A stretch of 64,000 nucleotides of DNA from contig NZ_CP104207.1 of assembly GCF_025244705.1 (NCBI RefSeq), positions 682,001 to 746,000 on the forward strand, given 5' to 3'. The notes under the pieces are model-generated. The model saw nothing but the letters and a program-made list of their open reading frames with translations. It did no database searches and was not told where the DNA came from. The position numbers and the translations under genes were made by a program. This DNA comes from Sphingopyxis sp. PET50 (GTDB lineage Bacteria > Pseudomonadota > Alphaproteobacteria > Sphingomonadales > Sphingomonadaceae). Shown one piece after another: positions 28,000 through 37,750 of this stretch (within the stretch, counting starts at the first letter, position 1; each line of letters opens with the position of its first letter).

Positions 28000-28179
28000 A
28001 TGGCCGTCCCCAAGCGAAAAACCTCGCCCTCGAAGCGCGGCATGCGTCGCAGCCACGACAGCCTGAAGGTCGAAGCCTATCAGGAATGCCCGAACTGCGG
28101 CGAGCTGAAGCGCCCGCACAACCTCTGCAACGCCTGCGGCCATTACAACGGCCGCGAAGTCGTGTCGGTCGGCGCCTAA
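28000..28179 (+). CDS. rpmF: ribosomal protein bL32
   Basis: The 59-residue product starts [20 protein letters not shown] and carries a zinc-ribbon [18 protein letters not shown] with all four cysteines. bL32 lies in the large ribosomal subunit near the peptidyl transferase centre. It is 22 bases upstream of plsX, the widely conserved rpmF-plsX-fabH order, linking ribosome production to lipid synthesis. The four-Cys form is the zinc-binding type. Confidence 0.99.
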   Translation: MAVPKRKTSPSKRGMRRSHDSLKVEAYQECPNCGELKRPHNLCNACGHYNGREVVSVGA

Positions 28180-28201
28180 GCCTTAACCGGAAAGCGTTCG
28201 G

Positions 28202-29236
28202 ATGAGTCTCACACCGCGAATCGCGATTGATGCGATGGGCGGTGACGTTGGCGTGCGCGTGATGCTCGCCGGCGCCGCGATGGCGCGCCATCGCCACGAC
28301 GGCCTGCGCTTCCTGCTCGTCGGCGACGAGGTGCAGATCAAGGCGGCGCTCGAAAACCACCCAAATCTGCGTGCCGCGTCGGACATCATCCACACCGACG
28401 GCGTCGTCAGCGGCGAGGACAAGCCGAGCCAGGCGCTGCGCAAGGCAAAGAGCACCTCGATGGGGCTGGCGATCGACGCGGTGAAACGCGGCGACGCCGG
28501 CGGTGCGCTGTCGGCGGGCAACACCGGCGCGCTGATGGCGATGGCCAAGCTGGCGCTGCGCACCATGCCGGGTATCGACCGGCCGGCGCTCGCGGCGCTG
28601 CTGCCCTCGCTCGGCGACAATGACGTCGTCATGCTCGACCTTGGCGCGAACACCGAATGCGACGCGAACAACCTTACCCAGTTCGCGGTGATGGGCGCGG
28701 CCTATGCGCGCACGGCGATGGGGCTCGAACGCCCGCGCGTCGCCTTGCTCAATATCGGCACCGAGGAGCTCAAGGGCACCGACGAAATCCGCGAGGCCGC
28801 GGCACTGCTGCGCGCGGCGACGCATCTGCCGATGGAATTCGCCGGTTTCATCGAGGGCGACAAATTGTCGCGTGGCGATGTCGATGTCGTCGTCCACGAC
28901 GGCTTTTCGGGCAATATCGCGCTGAAGACGATCGAGGGAACGGCGCGCTTCGTCACCGACCTGCTCCGCCGCGCCTTCACCTCGTCGACGCGCTCGAAGA
29001 TCGGCTTCCTGATCTCGCGCCCCGCGACCGAATTGCTGCGCCATCATCTCGACCCGAACAATCACAATGGCGCGGTGTTTCTCGGCCTCAACGGCGTCGT
29101 GCTCAAGAGCCACGGCAGCGCCAACGACAAGGGCGTCGCCAACGCCGTCCATGTCTGCGCCGAGCTGGTCGAAAAGGATATCACGCGCCAGGTGACCGAG
29201 GATCTCGACAATTTCCGCCGGGACACCGGGGCATGA
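28202..29236 (+). CDS. plsX: phosphate acyltransferase PlsX
   Basis: PlsX makes acyl-phosphate from acyl-ACP for phospholipid synthesis. The 344-residue protein begins [20 protein letters not shown], contains [40 protein letters not shown] and [20 protein letters not shown]. Its last codons overlap the fabH start (ATGA at 29233-29236), so translation is coupled. The length is normal. Confidence 0.98.
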   Translation: MSLTPRIAIDAMGGDVGVRVMLAGAAMARHRHDGLRFLLVGDEVQIKAALENHPNLRAASDIIHTDGVVSGEDKPSQALRKAKSTSMGLAIDAVKRGDAGGALSAGNTGALMAMAKLALRTMPGIDRPALAALLPSLGDNDVVMLDLGANTECDANNLTQFAVMGAAYARTAMGLERPRVALLNIGTEELKGTDEIREAAALLRAATHLPMEFAGFIEGDKLSRGDVDVVVHDGFSGNIALKTIEGTARFVTDLLRRAFTSSTRSKIGFLISRPATELLRHHLDPNNHNGAVFLGLNGVVLKSHGSANDKGVANAVHVCAELVEKDITRQVTEDLDNFRRDTGA

Positions 29237-30198
29237 CCCTGCGCGCCATTCTCGCCGGCACCGGCTCGGCCCTGCCGCGCACGCGCGTGTCGAACGCCGA
29301 ACTGGCGGAGCGTGTCGACACCAGCGACGAGTGGATCGTCGAGCGCACCGGCATCCGTTTCCGTCATATCGCGGAACCCGACGAGACGACCGCGACGCTG
29401 GGCGCCGATGCGGCGAAGCAGGCGCTGGCGGCCGCCGGCCTCGAACCAGCCGACATCGGTCTGATCATCGTCGCCACCGCGACCCCCGACAATACCTTCC
29501 CCGCGAGCGCGACCAAGGTGCAGGCGCTGATCGGCGCCCCCGACTGCATCGCCTTCGACGTCGCGGCGGTCTGTTCGGGCTTTCTCTATGCCCTGTCGGT
29601 CGCCGATTCGATGCTGCGCACCGGCGCCGCGAAACATGCGCTGGTGATCGGCAGCGAAACCTTCAGCCGCATCCTCGACTGGGAAGATCGGACGACCTGC
29701 GTGCTGTTCGGCGACGGGGCCGGCGCGGTCGTGCTGTCGGCAGAGGATGTCGCCGACGACCGGGGCATCCTCGCGACGCGGCTCCATGCCGAGGGGCAAT
29801 ATTCGGGCATGCTCTATGTCGATGGCGGCCCGTCGACCACCGGTACCGTCGGCCATGTGCGGATGCAGGGCCGCGAAGTGTTCCGTCATGCGGTCACCAA
29901 CCTTGCGTCGGTGCTGGGCGAGGTGATGGCCGACGTCGGATTGTCGGCGGCCGATATCGACTGGGTCGTGCCGCATCAGGCGAACAAGCGCATCATCGAC
30001 GCCACCGCGAAAAAGCTGGGCCTGCCCCCCGAACGCATCGTGCTGACGGTCGACCGGCATGCCAATACGTCGGCGGCGTCGGTCCCGCTGGCGCTCGACC
30101 TCGCGGTCCGCGATGGGCGCATCAAGCGCGGCGACCTGATCGTGCTCGAGGCGATGGGCGGCGGCTTTACCTGGGGCGCCGCGGTCCTGCGCGTCTGA
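29233..30198 (+). CDS. fabH: beta-ketoacyl-ACP synthase III
   Basis: FabH starts fatty acid chains by condensing acetyl-CoA with malonyl-ACP. The 321-residue thiolase-fold enzyme shows [20 protein letters not shown], the active-site Cys in [20 protein letters not shown] (about residue 112), His in [20 protein letters not shown], and Asn in [17 protein letters not shown]. Catalytic triad Cys-His-Asn is complete. It overlaps plsX by four bases and is followed by ihfA. Confidence 0.99.
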   Translation: MTLRAILAGTGSALPRTRVSNAELAERVDTSDEWIVERTGIRFRHIAEPDETTATLGADAAKQALAAAGLEPADIGLIIVATATPDNTFPASATKVQALIGAPDCIAFDVAAVCSGFLYALSVADSMLRTGAAKHALVIGSETFSRILDWEDRTTCVLFGDGAGAVVLSAEDVADDRGILATRLHAEGQYSGMLYVDGGPSTTGTVGHVRMQGREVFRHAVTNLASVLGEVMADVGLSAADIDWVVPHQANKRIIDATAKKLGLPPERIVLTVDRHANTSAASVPLALDLAVRDGRIKRGDLIVLEAMGGGFTWGAAVLRV

Positions 30199-30204
30199 AG
30201 AGTT

Positions 30205-30228
30205 CCCCTCCCGCTTGCGGGAGGGGGG
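30205..30228 (+). terminator. GC hairpin after fabH
   Basis: CCCCTCCCGC and GCGGGAGGGG pair perfectly around a TT-type loop, six bases after the fabH stop. The same motif ends family A repeats, so it could be a repeat remnant that doubles as a terminator or attenuator ahead of ihfA. Confidence 0.5.
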
Positions 30229-30372
30229 AAGCGTTCACCGCTTTAACTCCACGCTCCATCCGTTTCAGTTTGGCGGATTAATTCGCTTTTGTTACATAGG
30301 TGACCGGGACTCGTGACGGTGGGGGACCGGCGGGGCCCGAACAGGGATGGCTTCGTCACGGGAGGGACAATC

Positions 30373-30667
30373 ATGGCGGCAGGGACTCTTACTCGCGCGG
30401 ACATCGCGGCACGGATCAACCATGTGGTCGGTCTGTCGCGCAACGAATCCGCGACCATCGTCGAATCGATCCTCGACCATATGTCCGACGCGCTGGCTGA
30501 GCGGCCAGAATGTGAAGATCTCGGGCTTCGGCACTTTCGTCCTGCGCGACAAGGCGCAGCGCATCGGCCGCAATCCCAAGACGGGCGTGGAGGTGCCGAT
30601 CCTGCCGCGCCGCGTGATGACCTTTCGCGCCAGCCAGTCGATGCGCGGCCGGGTGGCGGGCGGCTGA
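30373..30667 (+). CDS. ihfA: integration host factor alpha; one apparent frameshift
   Basis: The product reads [40 protein letters not shown], then, after one gained base near 30499-30503 (GAGCGG on the coding strand), [20 protein letters not shown] and [19 protein letters not shown]. It is a full HU/IHF protein of about 97 residues once corrected. IhfA bends DNA with IhfB at promoters and recombination sites. Position after fabH and just before a MerR gene is the usual alphaproteobacterial order. An ihfA knock-out by frameshift in the middle of such an operon is unlikely, so a read error is favoured. Confidence 0.94.
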
Positions 30668-30670
30668 TCC

Positions 30671-31033
30671 ATGGCCACCGATGACGGCGGCAAGGCCGAC
30701 GGCGCCATGCTCGCGATCGGCGAGCTGGCGGACCGGATCGGCGTGCCTACGCATGTGCTGCGTTATTGGGAGACGCGCTTTCCGGAACTGAAGCCGCTGC
30801 AGCGATCGGGCAAGCGCCGCTATTACCGCGCCGAGGATGTCGCGCTGGCGAGCCGGATTCACGACCTGTTGCATGTGAAGGGCTATACCGTCGAGGGCGC
30901 GCGCAAGGCGCTGGGCGGCAATGGACATGCCGAGGCGACGGCTGAAGCCGCTCCCGCGATCGAAAGCGGAGGCGGTGTGCCGGTACAGGATTTGATCGCG
31001 CTGCGGCAACGGCTGGCGAAGGCGCTGGGCTGA
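30671..31033 (+). CDS. MerR-family regulator
   Basis: The 120-residue product has an N-terminal MerR helix-turn-helix: [20 protein letters not shown], then [20 protein letters not shown] and [20 protein letters not shown]. No metal-binding cysteines are present. It starts four bases after ihfA and belongs to the conserved ihfA-merR pair of alphaproteobacteria, whose target genes are mostly unknown. Confidence 0.94.
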   Translation: MATDDGGKADGAMLAIGELADRIGVPTHVLRYWETRFPELKPLQRSGKRRYYRAEDVALASRIHDLLHVKGYTVEGARKALGGNGHAEATAEAAPAIESGGGVPVQDLIALRQRLAKALG

Positions 31034-31040
31034 AAAAATC

Positions 31041-31115
31041 GTCATTGCGAGCGTAGCGAAGCAATCCAGGGAGGCATCTCAACTCTGGATTGCTTCGCTT
31101 CGCTCGCAATGACGA
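31041..31115. repeat. intergenic inverted repeat (family D)
   Basis: CATTGCGAGCGTAGCGAAGC and GCTTCGCTTCGCTCGCAATG are near-perfect inverted arms with inner CAATCCA / TGGATTG pairs. This sequence type is a very common dispersed palindrome in alphaproteobacterial genomes. It could serve as terminator for merR. Confidence 0.85.
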
Positions 31116-31146
31116 TGTGAGTTAGAGCGGCGTGCGTTAAATATGA

Positions 31147-31232
31147 ACCGTTCGCCCTGAGCTTGTCGAAGGGCCGTTCTTTCTTTCAGCGTCGAAGAGA
31201 AGGGCGGTGCTTCGACAAGCTCAGCACGAACG
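31147..31232. repeat. intergenic inverted repeat (family E), first copy
   Basis: CCGTTCGCCCTGAGCTTGTC, GAAGGGCCGTTCTTTCTTTC at one side and CTTCGACAAGCTCAGCACGA at the other form long inverted arms. The same element in opposite orientation lies at 39796-39882. Confidence 0.88.
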
Positions 31233-31268
31233 GGTTTGGGTAATGATGCAGATTTAACGCACGCCGGT

Positions 31269-31815
31269 CTAGTCGATCGCCGGGCCAAGCGACGGGTCGA
31301 GGTCGCGCGGGCGGATGAAGGCGACGAAGCGCGCCCGCTTCACGTCGAGGTCGTGCCAGTCGGCGATGTCGATCTCGAGCCGCGCCAGTGCCGAGGTCGG
31401 CAGTTTTTCCTCCACCTCTGCACGCAAAGCGTCGTCGGGATCGTCGGGCACCAGTTCGAGGATCAGATCCTCCAGTCCCGGATTGTGGCCCGCGATCAGC
31501 ACATGGGTGGCGTCGCGGCCGGTGTCGCGGATGACGTCGATCAGCGTCGCCGCCGAGGCGAGGTAGATGCGCCGGTCCCAATGCGGCTCGATAGCGTCGA
31601 GCCCGGCGGCCGGCTGGAACAGGTCGAGCGTTTCGGTCACGCGCACCGCGGGCGAGGCGAGGATGCGCTCGACGGGCAGGTTCTGGCGCTTCAGCCACTG
31701 GCCGATCAGGTCGGCACCGCGCCTGACCGCGGGCGTTGATCGGACGGTCGAAATCGCGCTCGACCTGCGCGTCCCAGCCCGATTTGGCATGGCGCAGGAT
31801 GGTCAAAGTCTTCAA
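31269..31815 (-). CDS. sixA: SixA-type histidine phosphatase; one apparent frameshift
   Basis: The protein starts MKTLTILRHAKSGWDAQVER with the catalytic LRHAKS motif. One gained base near 31719-31724 shifts the frame; the second frame gives RGADLIGQWLKRQNLPVERI, LASPAVRVTETLDLF and THVLIAGHNPGLEDLILELV with the second catalytic His. Corrected length is about 181 residues. SixA removes phosphate from phosphohistidine on carrier proteins such as NPr. It stands alone between repeat E and a MITE-like element. Confidence 0.9.
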
Positions 31816-31832
31816 AATCGCTCCCCGCGCTT

Positions 31833-32096
31833 AGGGTTCATATTCAGTTCCAGTACCGTCGAGGCGTCCAAATGGCGAACATCTCGGACCGAAGCGCGCG
31901 CCGGGAGGGCTGGTTGCCCTTACAAGCGCGATTCGGTCCGAGATGGAAGCCATTTGGACGTCCTTCGGATTTGATTAAAATGGTCCATTGCTTCGTCGAG
32001 AAGTCTAGAAATATTGACATATTCCTTCGCCTTCTCTCCTCGCACTGGACCATTTTTCTTCAAACCTCGACGGTGCTGGAACTGAATATGAACCCT
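31833..32096. mobile_element. MITE-like element with 32-bp terminal inverted repeats, non-coding
   Basis: The ends are AGGGTTCATATTCAGTTCCA reading in from 31833 and the same on the other strand from 32096, extending to 32 bases with one mismatch (T/C). Inside, positions 31865-31960 form a second long hairpin (CGTCCAAATGG, ATCTCGGACCGAA arms), and about 31977-32056 a third (AAAATGGTCCA / TGGACCATTTTT). GC is lower than in the neighbours. There is no transposase and no clear target duplication. The short frame inside it follows the hairpin arms and is not convincing as a gene. Confidence 0.7.
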
Positions 32097-32135
32097 TGGC
32101 GTCATCCCCTCGATCGCTGGCCTTGTGCCGCAATC

Positions 32136-34851
32136 TCATGACGGTGAAAAGGCGGGAAAAGCGGTTTTCCTTCTTTCGACATTCGCCGCGGCGACATGGT
32201 TGACCGCCTCGTCGAGCGGCAGGCGGCGGACCGGCGTGCCCGGCGGAAAGGCCGATAGCAGCCGCGAGGGGAAGCTGGGCGACAGCATCACGAACTGGCC
32301 GAAATCGTCGCTGCGGCGGATCAGCCGCCCGAACGCCTGCGCGATGCGGCCGCGGATCACCATATCGTCGTAGCGTGCGCCGCCCTGCGCCGCGCGCCGC
32401 GCCGCGTGGAGGATCGTCGGGCGCGGCCAGGGCACGCCTTCCATCACCACGAGCCGCAGCGAATCGCCGGGGACATCGACGCCATCCCTCAAGGCATCGG
32501 TGCCGAGCAGCGAGGCGTGCGGGTCGGCGCGGAAGATATCGACGAGCGTGCCGGTGTCGAGCGGGTCGACATGCTGGGCGAACAGCGGCAGGCCGGCGCG
32601 CGCCAGCCGGTCGGCGATGCGCGCATGGACGATGCGCAGCCGCCTGATCGCGCTGAACAGCCCGAGCGCGCCGCCGCCCGACGCCTCGATCAGCTCGGCT
32701 GTACGCCCCCGCGAGCGCGGGGAGGTCGCCGCGCGCGATGTCGGTGACGATGAGGACCTCCGACTGGCGCGCATAGTCGAAGGGGCTGGGCACCGCGAAA
32801 TGCCGGACGCCGCCGTCCATGTGGCGCGCGCCGGTGCGGATATCGGCATCGTGCCAGTCGTTCGACCCGCGCAAGGTTGCCGAGGTGACGAGCACGCCAT
32901 GCGCCGGGCGGTAGACGATATCGGCGATCGGCCGCGCCGGGTCGAGCCAGTGGCGGTGGAGGTCGGCGTCGACCTCGCGCCCGTCGATGCGGTTGACTGC
33001 CAGCCAGTCGACGAAATCGGGATCGGCGGGGCCGCCGACGCGCCCGAGCAGCGACAGCCAGGCGCCCAGCGTGTCGATCCGGGTGCCGAGGCTGTGGCGC
33101 GCCCCGTCGACGCGCGCGCGCGCCTGCCCGTCGAGCCAGTCGGGCGGGTCCTCGATCAGCGCGTCGAGCCGCTTGCCGAGCGCCATCAGCGGGCGCAGCA
33201 GCGCCTCGATCGCGTCGGCGGCGCTCGCGGCGGCGGCGACCAGTTCGGCATCGGGATCGGCGAGCTCGGTTTCGAGGCCGTAGCCGCTGTCGCCCTTGGC
33301 GTCGGCGCCCCGCGCATAGACCTGCCCGCGCACCGCCGCGAGCAGGCGCTCGATCGCGCCCCAGGGCGCGTTCTCCGCCAGCCGTCCGAGCCAGCCGTCG
33401 CCGGGCAATTCGGCGGCGGCGGCGATCGCTGCCTGGATCGCCTTGTCGCCCGCTTCGTCATAGCTCGCGACATCGGCAAGCCGTGCCGCCAGCCCGCGCC
33501 GCCGCCCGCGCGACTTGCCTTCGGGGCCGAGAATCCAGCGGCGGATTTCGATCGCCTCCTGTCCGGTGAGCGCGGCGGCGAACATCGAATCGGCGGCGTC
33601 CCACAGATGATGCCCCTCGTCGAAGATCAGCCGCGTCGCCGGAGCGCCTCCGTCGCGTGGACGCGCCGCCTGCACCATCGTCAGCGCATGGTTGGCGATG
33701 ACGATATCGGCCTGTGCCCCCGCACGCGCCGAGCGTTCGATGAAGCATTTGCGGAAATGCGGGCAGCCCGCATAGATGCACTCGCCGCGCCGGTCGGTCA
33801 GCGCGGTGGTGCCGTTGCGGCGGAACAGCGCGGGCAGCCAGCCGGGCAGGTCGCCGCCGACCATGTCGCCGTCGCGCGTATAGGCCGCCCAGCGCGCGAC
33901 GAGCTGCGCGAGGATCGCGGCGCGTCCCGAAAAGCCGCCCTGCAGCGCATCCTCGAGGTTGAGCAGGCAGAGGTAATTTTCGCGCCCCTTGCGCACCACC
34001 ACCTTTTCGCGGTGCGTCGCGGCGTCGGGGTAGAGCCGCTCGGTCTCGCGCGCGAGCTGGCGCTGCAGCGCCTTGGTGAAGGTCGAGATGCACACCGCGC
34101 CCGCCGACTGGTCGATCCATTGCTTGGCGGGGGCGAGATAGCCGAGCGTCTTGCCTATCCCGGTGCCCGCTTCGGCGACGAGCATCTGCGGCGCATCCCT
34201 GCGTTCGCGGGCGGCGAAGATGCCGGCGGCGGCGCGCGCATAATCCTGTTGCCCCGTCCGCCGTTCGGCGCCGTCGCCGGTGAGGCGGTCGAGCCGCGCC
34301 GTCACATCGTCGGCGTCGATCGTCACCTGCCGCGGCTGGCCGCGCGGCGGCGCCTCCTCCCATTCGGGCAGGCGCGCGAACAGCCAGCGTTCGTCGCGCT
34401 CGGGCGCGGCCTGCCGCTGGAGCAAAGGCGCCCAGGGCCAGCGCTGGCGCGCCAGCGCCTGCAGTCCGTGCCAGGCGCCTTCGCGCTCGGGCCAGTCGGG
34501 GGTGTCGAGGCAGGCGAGCATCGCGGCGGCGGCCTGCGGCAGGAAAGCCGCGACCTCGGCTTCATCCTTCGGCGCCGTCAGGCCCAGCGCGGCGGCGATC
34601 CCTGCCGGCGTCGGCACCGCGAAGCGTGCGGGGAAGAGGAAGGCGAAGAGTTCGAGCAGGTCGAGCCCCGACAATTCGGGATAGCCGAGCCGGTCGCCGG
34701 TCAGCGGCGCGTTGATGAAGATATGCGGCGTTCCCGCGACCGCCGCGATCGCCTCGCCCCGGTCGACCCGCCGCGCGCGGCTCTGCGCGTCGGCGAGCCA
34801 GATGCCGACATGGCTGGCATGGATCGCGGGCAGGGGGAGAGGCTGCGGCAT
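32136..34851 (-). CDS. DinG-type ATP-dependent DNA helicase; one apparent frameshift
   Basis: This superfamily 2 helicase of about 904 residues (corrected) has Walker A in MLVAEAGTGIGKTLGYLAPA near residue 250. Cysteines for an iron-sulfur cluster lie in YLCLLNLEDAL and CIYAGCPHFRKCFIERSA. A DEGH-type Walker B reads LIFDEGHHLWDAADSMF. The second helicase domain includes PDPHASLLG-like and LGTDALRDGVDVPGDSLRLV. ATG 34851 starts MPQPLPLPAIHASHVG. A gained base near 32704-32711 splits the last third. DinG unwinds R-loops and damaged DNA. The N-terminal 240 residues are an extra region typical of the alphaproteobacterial version. Confidence 0.92.
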
Positions 34852-34914
34852 GTCCGCAGGGTAGGGACAAAAGAGGAACGCGGCAAGGATGGGTTGCCAT
34901 CCTGGAGCATGAAG

Positions 34915-35007
34915 CGTCGCCCCCGCGAAGGCGGGGGCCTCAATCGGCCTATTCCCGCGCCGCTGTGTAAACCGACGACGGCCCCCGCCTTCGCGGGGGC
35001 GACGACA
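34915..35007. repeat. intergenic inverted repeat (family C-like) overlapping a gene end
   Basis: GTCGCCCCCGCGAAGGCGGG and CCCCGCCTTCGCGGGGGCGA are perfect inverted arms. The stretch from 34949 on is also read as the last codons of the PilZ gene. The design matches 2533-2624, including the CGCCGCTG...AAACCG centre. Confidence 0.85.
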
Positions 35008-35404
35008 AATGCACAATGCGAAGACGGTTCAATTCAACCCGCGCCGCCCGAAACTCACCGGCCGCATCGAGCGGAACACCTGCGCCGTACTCGCTCGGCC
35101 AGGCGCTGCGCGCGCGGTCGAGCGCGTTGTAGAGCGGCCCGTCGGTCAGTTCATAGGGAAAGCGCACGCCCATGCGGTCGGTCTCGGCCCACATCACGAT
35201 CGCATAGACCGTCTGGCCCGCATAATGGATCTCGCAGCGCGAGCGTACCGGCAGGATCGCCCCGCCCTCGATCCGCGCGCCGCCCTCCGACAGGTCGGTG
35301 ATGCGGCCCTCGACCATGTTGAGCACGCCATTCACGACGACGTCGATCGACACGCTGGCGCGCACATGCTGGCGCGGGCTGAGAGGGGTGCTGCTGGTCA
35401 TCAT
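34949..35404 (-). CDS. PilZ-domain protein with a repeat-derived tail
   Basis: The 151-residue product starts MMTSSTPLSPRQHVRASVSI and has the PilZ pattern: RASVSIDVVVNG..., then ITDLSEGGARIEGG, the DxSxxG motif for c-di-GMP, and MWAETDRMGVRFPYELTDGP. The usual N-terminal RxxxR is weak (PRQHVR), so binding is uncertain. The last 20 residues or so (SSPPRRRGPSSVYTAARE) come from the inverted repeat at 34915-35007, so the native stop was probably lost and replaced. It likely controls a c-di-GMP response in the cytoplasm. Confidence 0.88.
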   Translation of the reverse strand: MMTSSTPLSPRQHVRASVSIDVVVNGVLNMVEGRITDLSEGGARIEGGAILPVRSRCEIHYAGQTVYAIVMWAETDRMGVRFPYELTDGPLYNALDRARSAWPSEYGAGVPLDAAGEFRAARVELNRLRIVHLSSPPRRRGPSSVYTAARE

Positions 35405-35521
35405 GGGGAGAGGCTAAGAAAAGATGGTAAATTTTCCGGTAATGATGCTTGGCGTGCGATAACTTGATTGAACGTTCAAGTCGCGATAGACGGGGTGGAG
35501 AACCGGCGGGAGGAGCGGGCG

Positions 35522-36435
35522 ATGCGCATGGCAGTGATGATGGCGGGCCTGCTCGCCGCGACGCCTGCGGCGGCGGCGGACGAACAACCCGCGCTCGCTG
35601 ACCTCTTCGCGCCGCTCGTGGGGCAGTGCTGGAGCGGCGAATTTCCCGGCGGCAAGGCACGCGATACGCACTGCTACCGGCTGATCGAAGGCGGGACGGC
35701 GCTGGAGGACCGGCATATCGTCACCGGCGGGGCCGAACCCTATGGCGGCATCACCCTCTATCGCCGGGGCGGTGCTGACGGCACGATCCGCTATCATTAT
35801 TTCGCCGACGACGGCGGCTATAGCGAGGGCCGGGCGGTCCCGGTCGCGGGCGGCTTCGATTTCCCCGACGAGGATTATGTTGGCCCCGCGGGCAAGGCGA
35901 TGGCGATCCGCAACAGGCTGCGCTTCGATCCGGCGGGCGGCTATGCGGCCGAATCCGAGAAGCGCGAGGGCGAGGGCTGGGTGCCGCTCGTTTCGATTCA
36001 GTTCGCGGCGGTCGGCCCCGCCCCCGCGCCGGGAACGATCGCCTTCGACCATCTGCAGGTCTCGCGTGCGATCGTCCGTGATCTCGTCCGGGCCGGGGAG
36101 CGATGCCGCCGCCTATGTCGCCATCGCCAATCTCGGCGGCACGCCCGACCGGTTGCTGTCGGCGCGCTGCGCCTGCGCCGCGCGCGTCGAACTGCACCGC
36201 GTCGTCCGGCAGGGGGCGAAAGTGTCGATGGAGAGCGACTGGCCGCTCGCCATCGCGCCCGGCGCGCGGACCGAAGTCAAGCCCGGCACGCCGCTCCACC
36301 TGATGCTGATGGAATTGAACGCGCCGCTGGTGGCTGCACGGCAGCGTGCCGGTGGTCCTGCAGTTCGAGCGCGCGGGCGCGGTACGCGTCGATTTCCATA
36401 TCGTCGCCGACAGCGCCAGTGGCTGGGCAGGCTGA
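35522..36435 (+). CDS. exported fusion of a lipocalin-like domain and a PCu(A)C copper-chaperone domain; two apparent frameshifts
   Basis: ATG 35522 starts a signal peptide (MRMAVMMAGLLAATPAAAAD). Domain 1 (about residues 20-165: LFAPLVGQCWSGEFPGGKAR, THCYRLIEGGTALEDRHIVT) recalls small lipocalin-like families. Domain 2 matches PCu(A)C: AAAYVAIANLGGTPDRLLSA, RVELHRVVRQGAKVSM, PGTPLHLMLMELNAPL, VPVVLQFERAGAVRV. Three of the four usual copper ligands are seen (His, Met, His-x-Met with Met after Leu). Gained bases near 36095-36099 and 36328-36332 break the frame twice. Corrected length is about 303 residues. PCu(A)C proteins deliver copper to cytochrome oxidase. It lies 44 bases ahead of a membrane LuxR-like gene. 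Confidence 0.82.
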
Positions 36436-36479
36436 GCGGCCTGTTGCCAGCGCCAGCCGGGAATGGTTTACCCCGAACC

Positions 36480-36890
36480 ATGGCCCGCCCGATCATCCTC
36501 TATGGCATCGCGCTCGCCGCCGTGGCCTTTCTGCTCGAATGGCTGAACTACAAGCATTTGGTCTATCGCTGGTCGACGGAATTCTATGTGGCCTGCATCG
36601 CGGTACTGTGCGTCGCGCTCGGCATCTGGGTCGGCAACCGGCTGACCGCGCGGCCGCGCCGGGGCTTTGTGCGCAACGACGCCGCGATCGCATCACTCGG
36701 GATCAGCGCGCGCGAATGCGAGGTGCTCGAAATGCTGGCGGCGGGCCATGCCAACAAGGTCATCGCGCGGCGGCTCGACATCTCGCCCAACACGGTGAAG
36801 ACGCACATCGCGCGGCTCTATGAGAAGCTGGAGGTCGCGAGCCGGACGCAGGCGGTGCAAAAGGCGCAGGCGCTCGATATTTTGCCGTAA
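36480..36890 (+). CDS. membrane-anchored LuxR-type regulator
   Basis: The 136-residue product has two membrane helices (MARPIILYGIALAAVAFLLE, about residues 5-20, and YVACIAVLCVALGIWVG, about 38-55), then a cytoplasmic LuxR helix-turn-helix: ISARECEVLEMLAAGHANKV, IARRLDISPNTVKTHIARLY, EKLEVASRTQAVQKAQAL. This family of short, membrane-tethered regulators occurs with DUF4199 genes in sphingomonads, as far as I remember. Signal and targets are unknown. It follows the PCu(A)C fusion gene by 44 bases and precedes the DUF4199 gene by 98. Confidence 0.9.
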   Translation: MARPIILYGIALAAVAFLLEWLNYKHLVYRWSTEFYVACIAVLCVALGIWVGNRLTARPRRGFVRNDAAIASLGISARECEVLEMLAAGHANKVIARRLDISPNTVKTHIARLYEKLEVASRTQAVQKAQALDILP

Positions 36891-36988
36891 AATCGGGCGA
36901 TCACCCCCAGATCACCCATATGGGCGATCGATTTCGTCCGTTGTTCCGGTCCATCCCGCATGGCATCCACCAATCGGGGAGACATATC

Positions 36989-37525
36989 ATGGGCAGGATT
37001 ATCGCAGTCTACGGCGTCATCTCGGGCGTCATCGTCATTCTGGGCATGTACACCAGCATGGCCGTCATTTCCGATCACGGCACGATGGGCATGGTCGCCG
37101 GCTATCTGTCGATGCTGGCGGCGATGATCTTCGTGTTCGTCGGCGTCAAACGCTATCGCGACGTCCATCTTGGCGGGGTGATCGGTTTCGGCAGGGCGCT
37201 GATGGTCGGGCTCGGCATCGCGGGCGTGTCGTCGCTTTTCTATGTGCTCAGCTGGGAAGTCTATATGGCACTGACCGGCGGGACGTTCATGACTGAATAT
37301 ATCGCCAGCAGCATCGAGAATATGCGCGCGGCGGGCAAATCGGCGGCGGAGATCGCGAAATTCTCGGCCGAGATGAACGCGATGGCCGAACAGTACAAGA
37401 ACCCGCTGTTCCGCATGGCGCTGACCTTCATGGAGATTTTGCCGGTCGCGCTGCTGGTGTCGCTGATCTCGGCGGCCTTGCTGCGCAAGAGCGGCTTCAT
37501 GCCCGCGACGCAGCCGCGCGGGTAG
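36989..37525 (+). CDS. DUF4199 membrane protein
   Basis: The 178-residue product (MGRIIAVYGVISGVIVILGM) has four hydrophobic segments: about residues 4-23, 35-51, 68-88 and 150-170. Between the third and fourth lies a soluble stretch with TEYIASSIENMRAAGKSAAE. It matches the DUF4199 family, whose function is unknown. Pairing with the upstream membrane LuxR protein suggests a common envelope role. A family A repeat follows. Confidence 0.87.
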   Translation: MGRIIAVYGVISGVIVILGMYTSMAVISDHGTMGMVAGYLSMLAAMIFVFVGVKRYRDVHLGGVIGFGRALMVGLGIAGVSSLFYVLSWEVYMALTGGTFMTEYIASSIENMRAAGKSAAEIAKFSAEMNAMAEQYKNPLFRMALTFMEILPVALLVSLISAALLRKSGFMPATQPRG

Positions 37526-37565
37526 CGGGAGGTGTACCGGCAGGGCCTTTGCGAAGCCGGTGTCG

Positions 37566-37750
37566 ATGGCTTTGGGGTGGGGAGTGGACATTTGAGGAAT
37601 GAACCGGTTTCCCCTCCCGCAAGCGGGAGGGGCAGCGAGACTTGCGAGCTTGCTCGTTAGTCGCAGCGGGGTGGGCCATTGCAACGTCGCTGCCCACCCC
37701 CAACCCCTCCCGCCTGCGGGAGGGGAGATAAACGACCCCTCCCGCCCGAT
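37566..37750. repeat. family A inverted repeat
   Basis: A full copy: TTTGGGGTGGGGAGTGGACA, CCCTCCCGCAAGCGGGAGGG, GGCAGCGAGACTTGCGAGCT, GTTAGTCGCAGCGGGGTGGG, GCTGCCCACCCCCAACCCCT and a final GGGAG hairpin. At the site where the 821-1845 copy has CTAG it reads GTTAGTCGC. Confidence 0.85.

Noticed and set aside
30373..30667. ihfA, lepB, coxA and coxB considered as pseudogenes
   Set aside because: Both parts of each are fully conserved, they sit in intact operons, and one-base gains with shared contexts recur across the window, so sequence error is more likely.
31844..32053. 69-codon frame inside the MITE-like element
   Set aside because: The codons follow the arms of the element's hairpins, there is no good ribosome binding site, and the sequence has no recognisable domain.
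32500..35301. 933-codon frame antisense to the DinG-type helicase
   Set aside because: The helicase motifs on the minus strand decide the coding strand; this frame is Arg/Gly/Ala noise and crosses a repeat.
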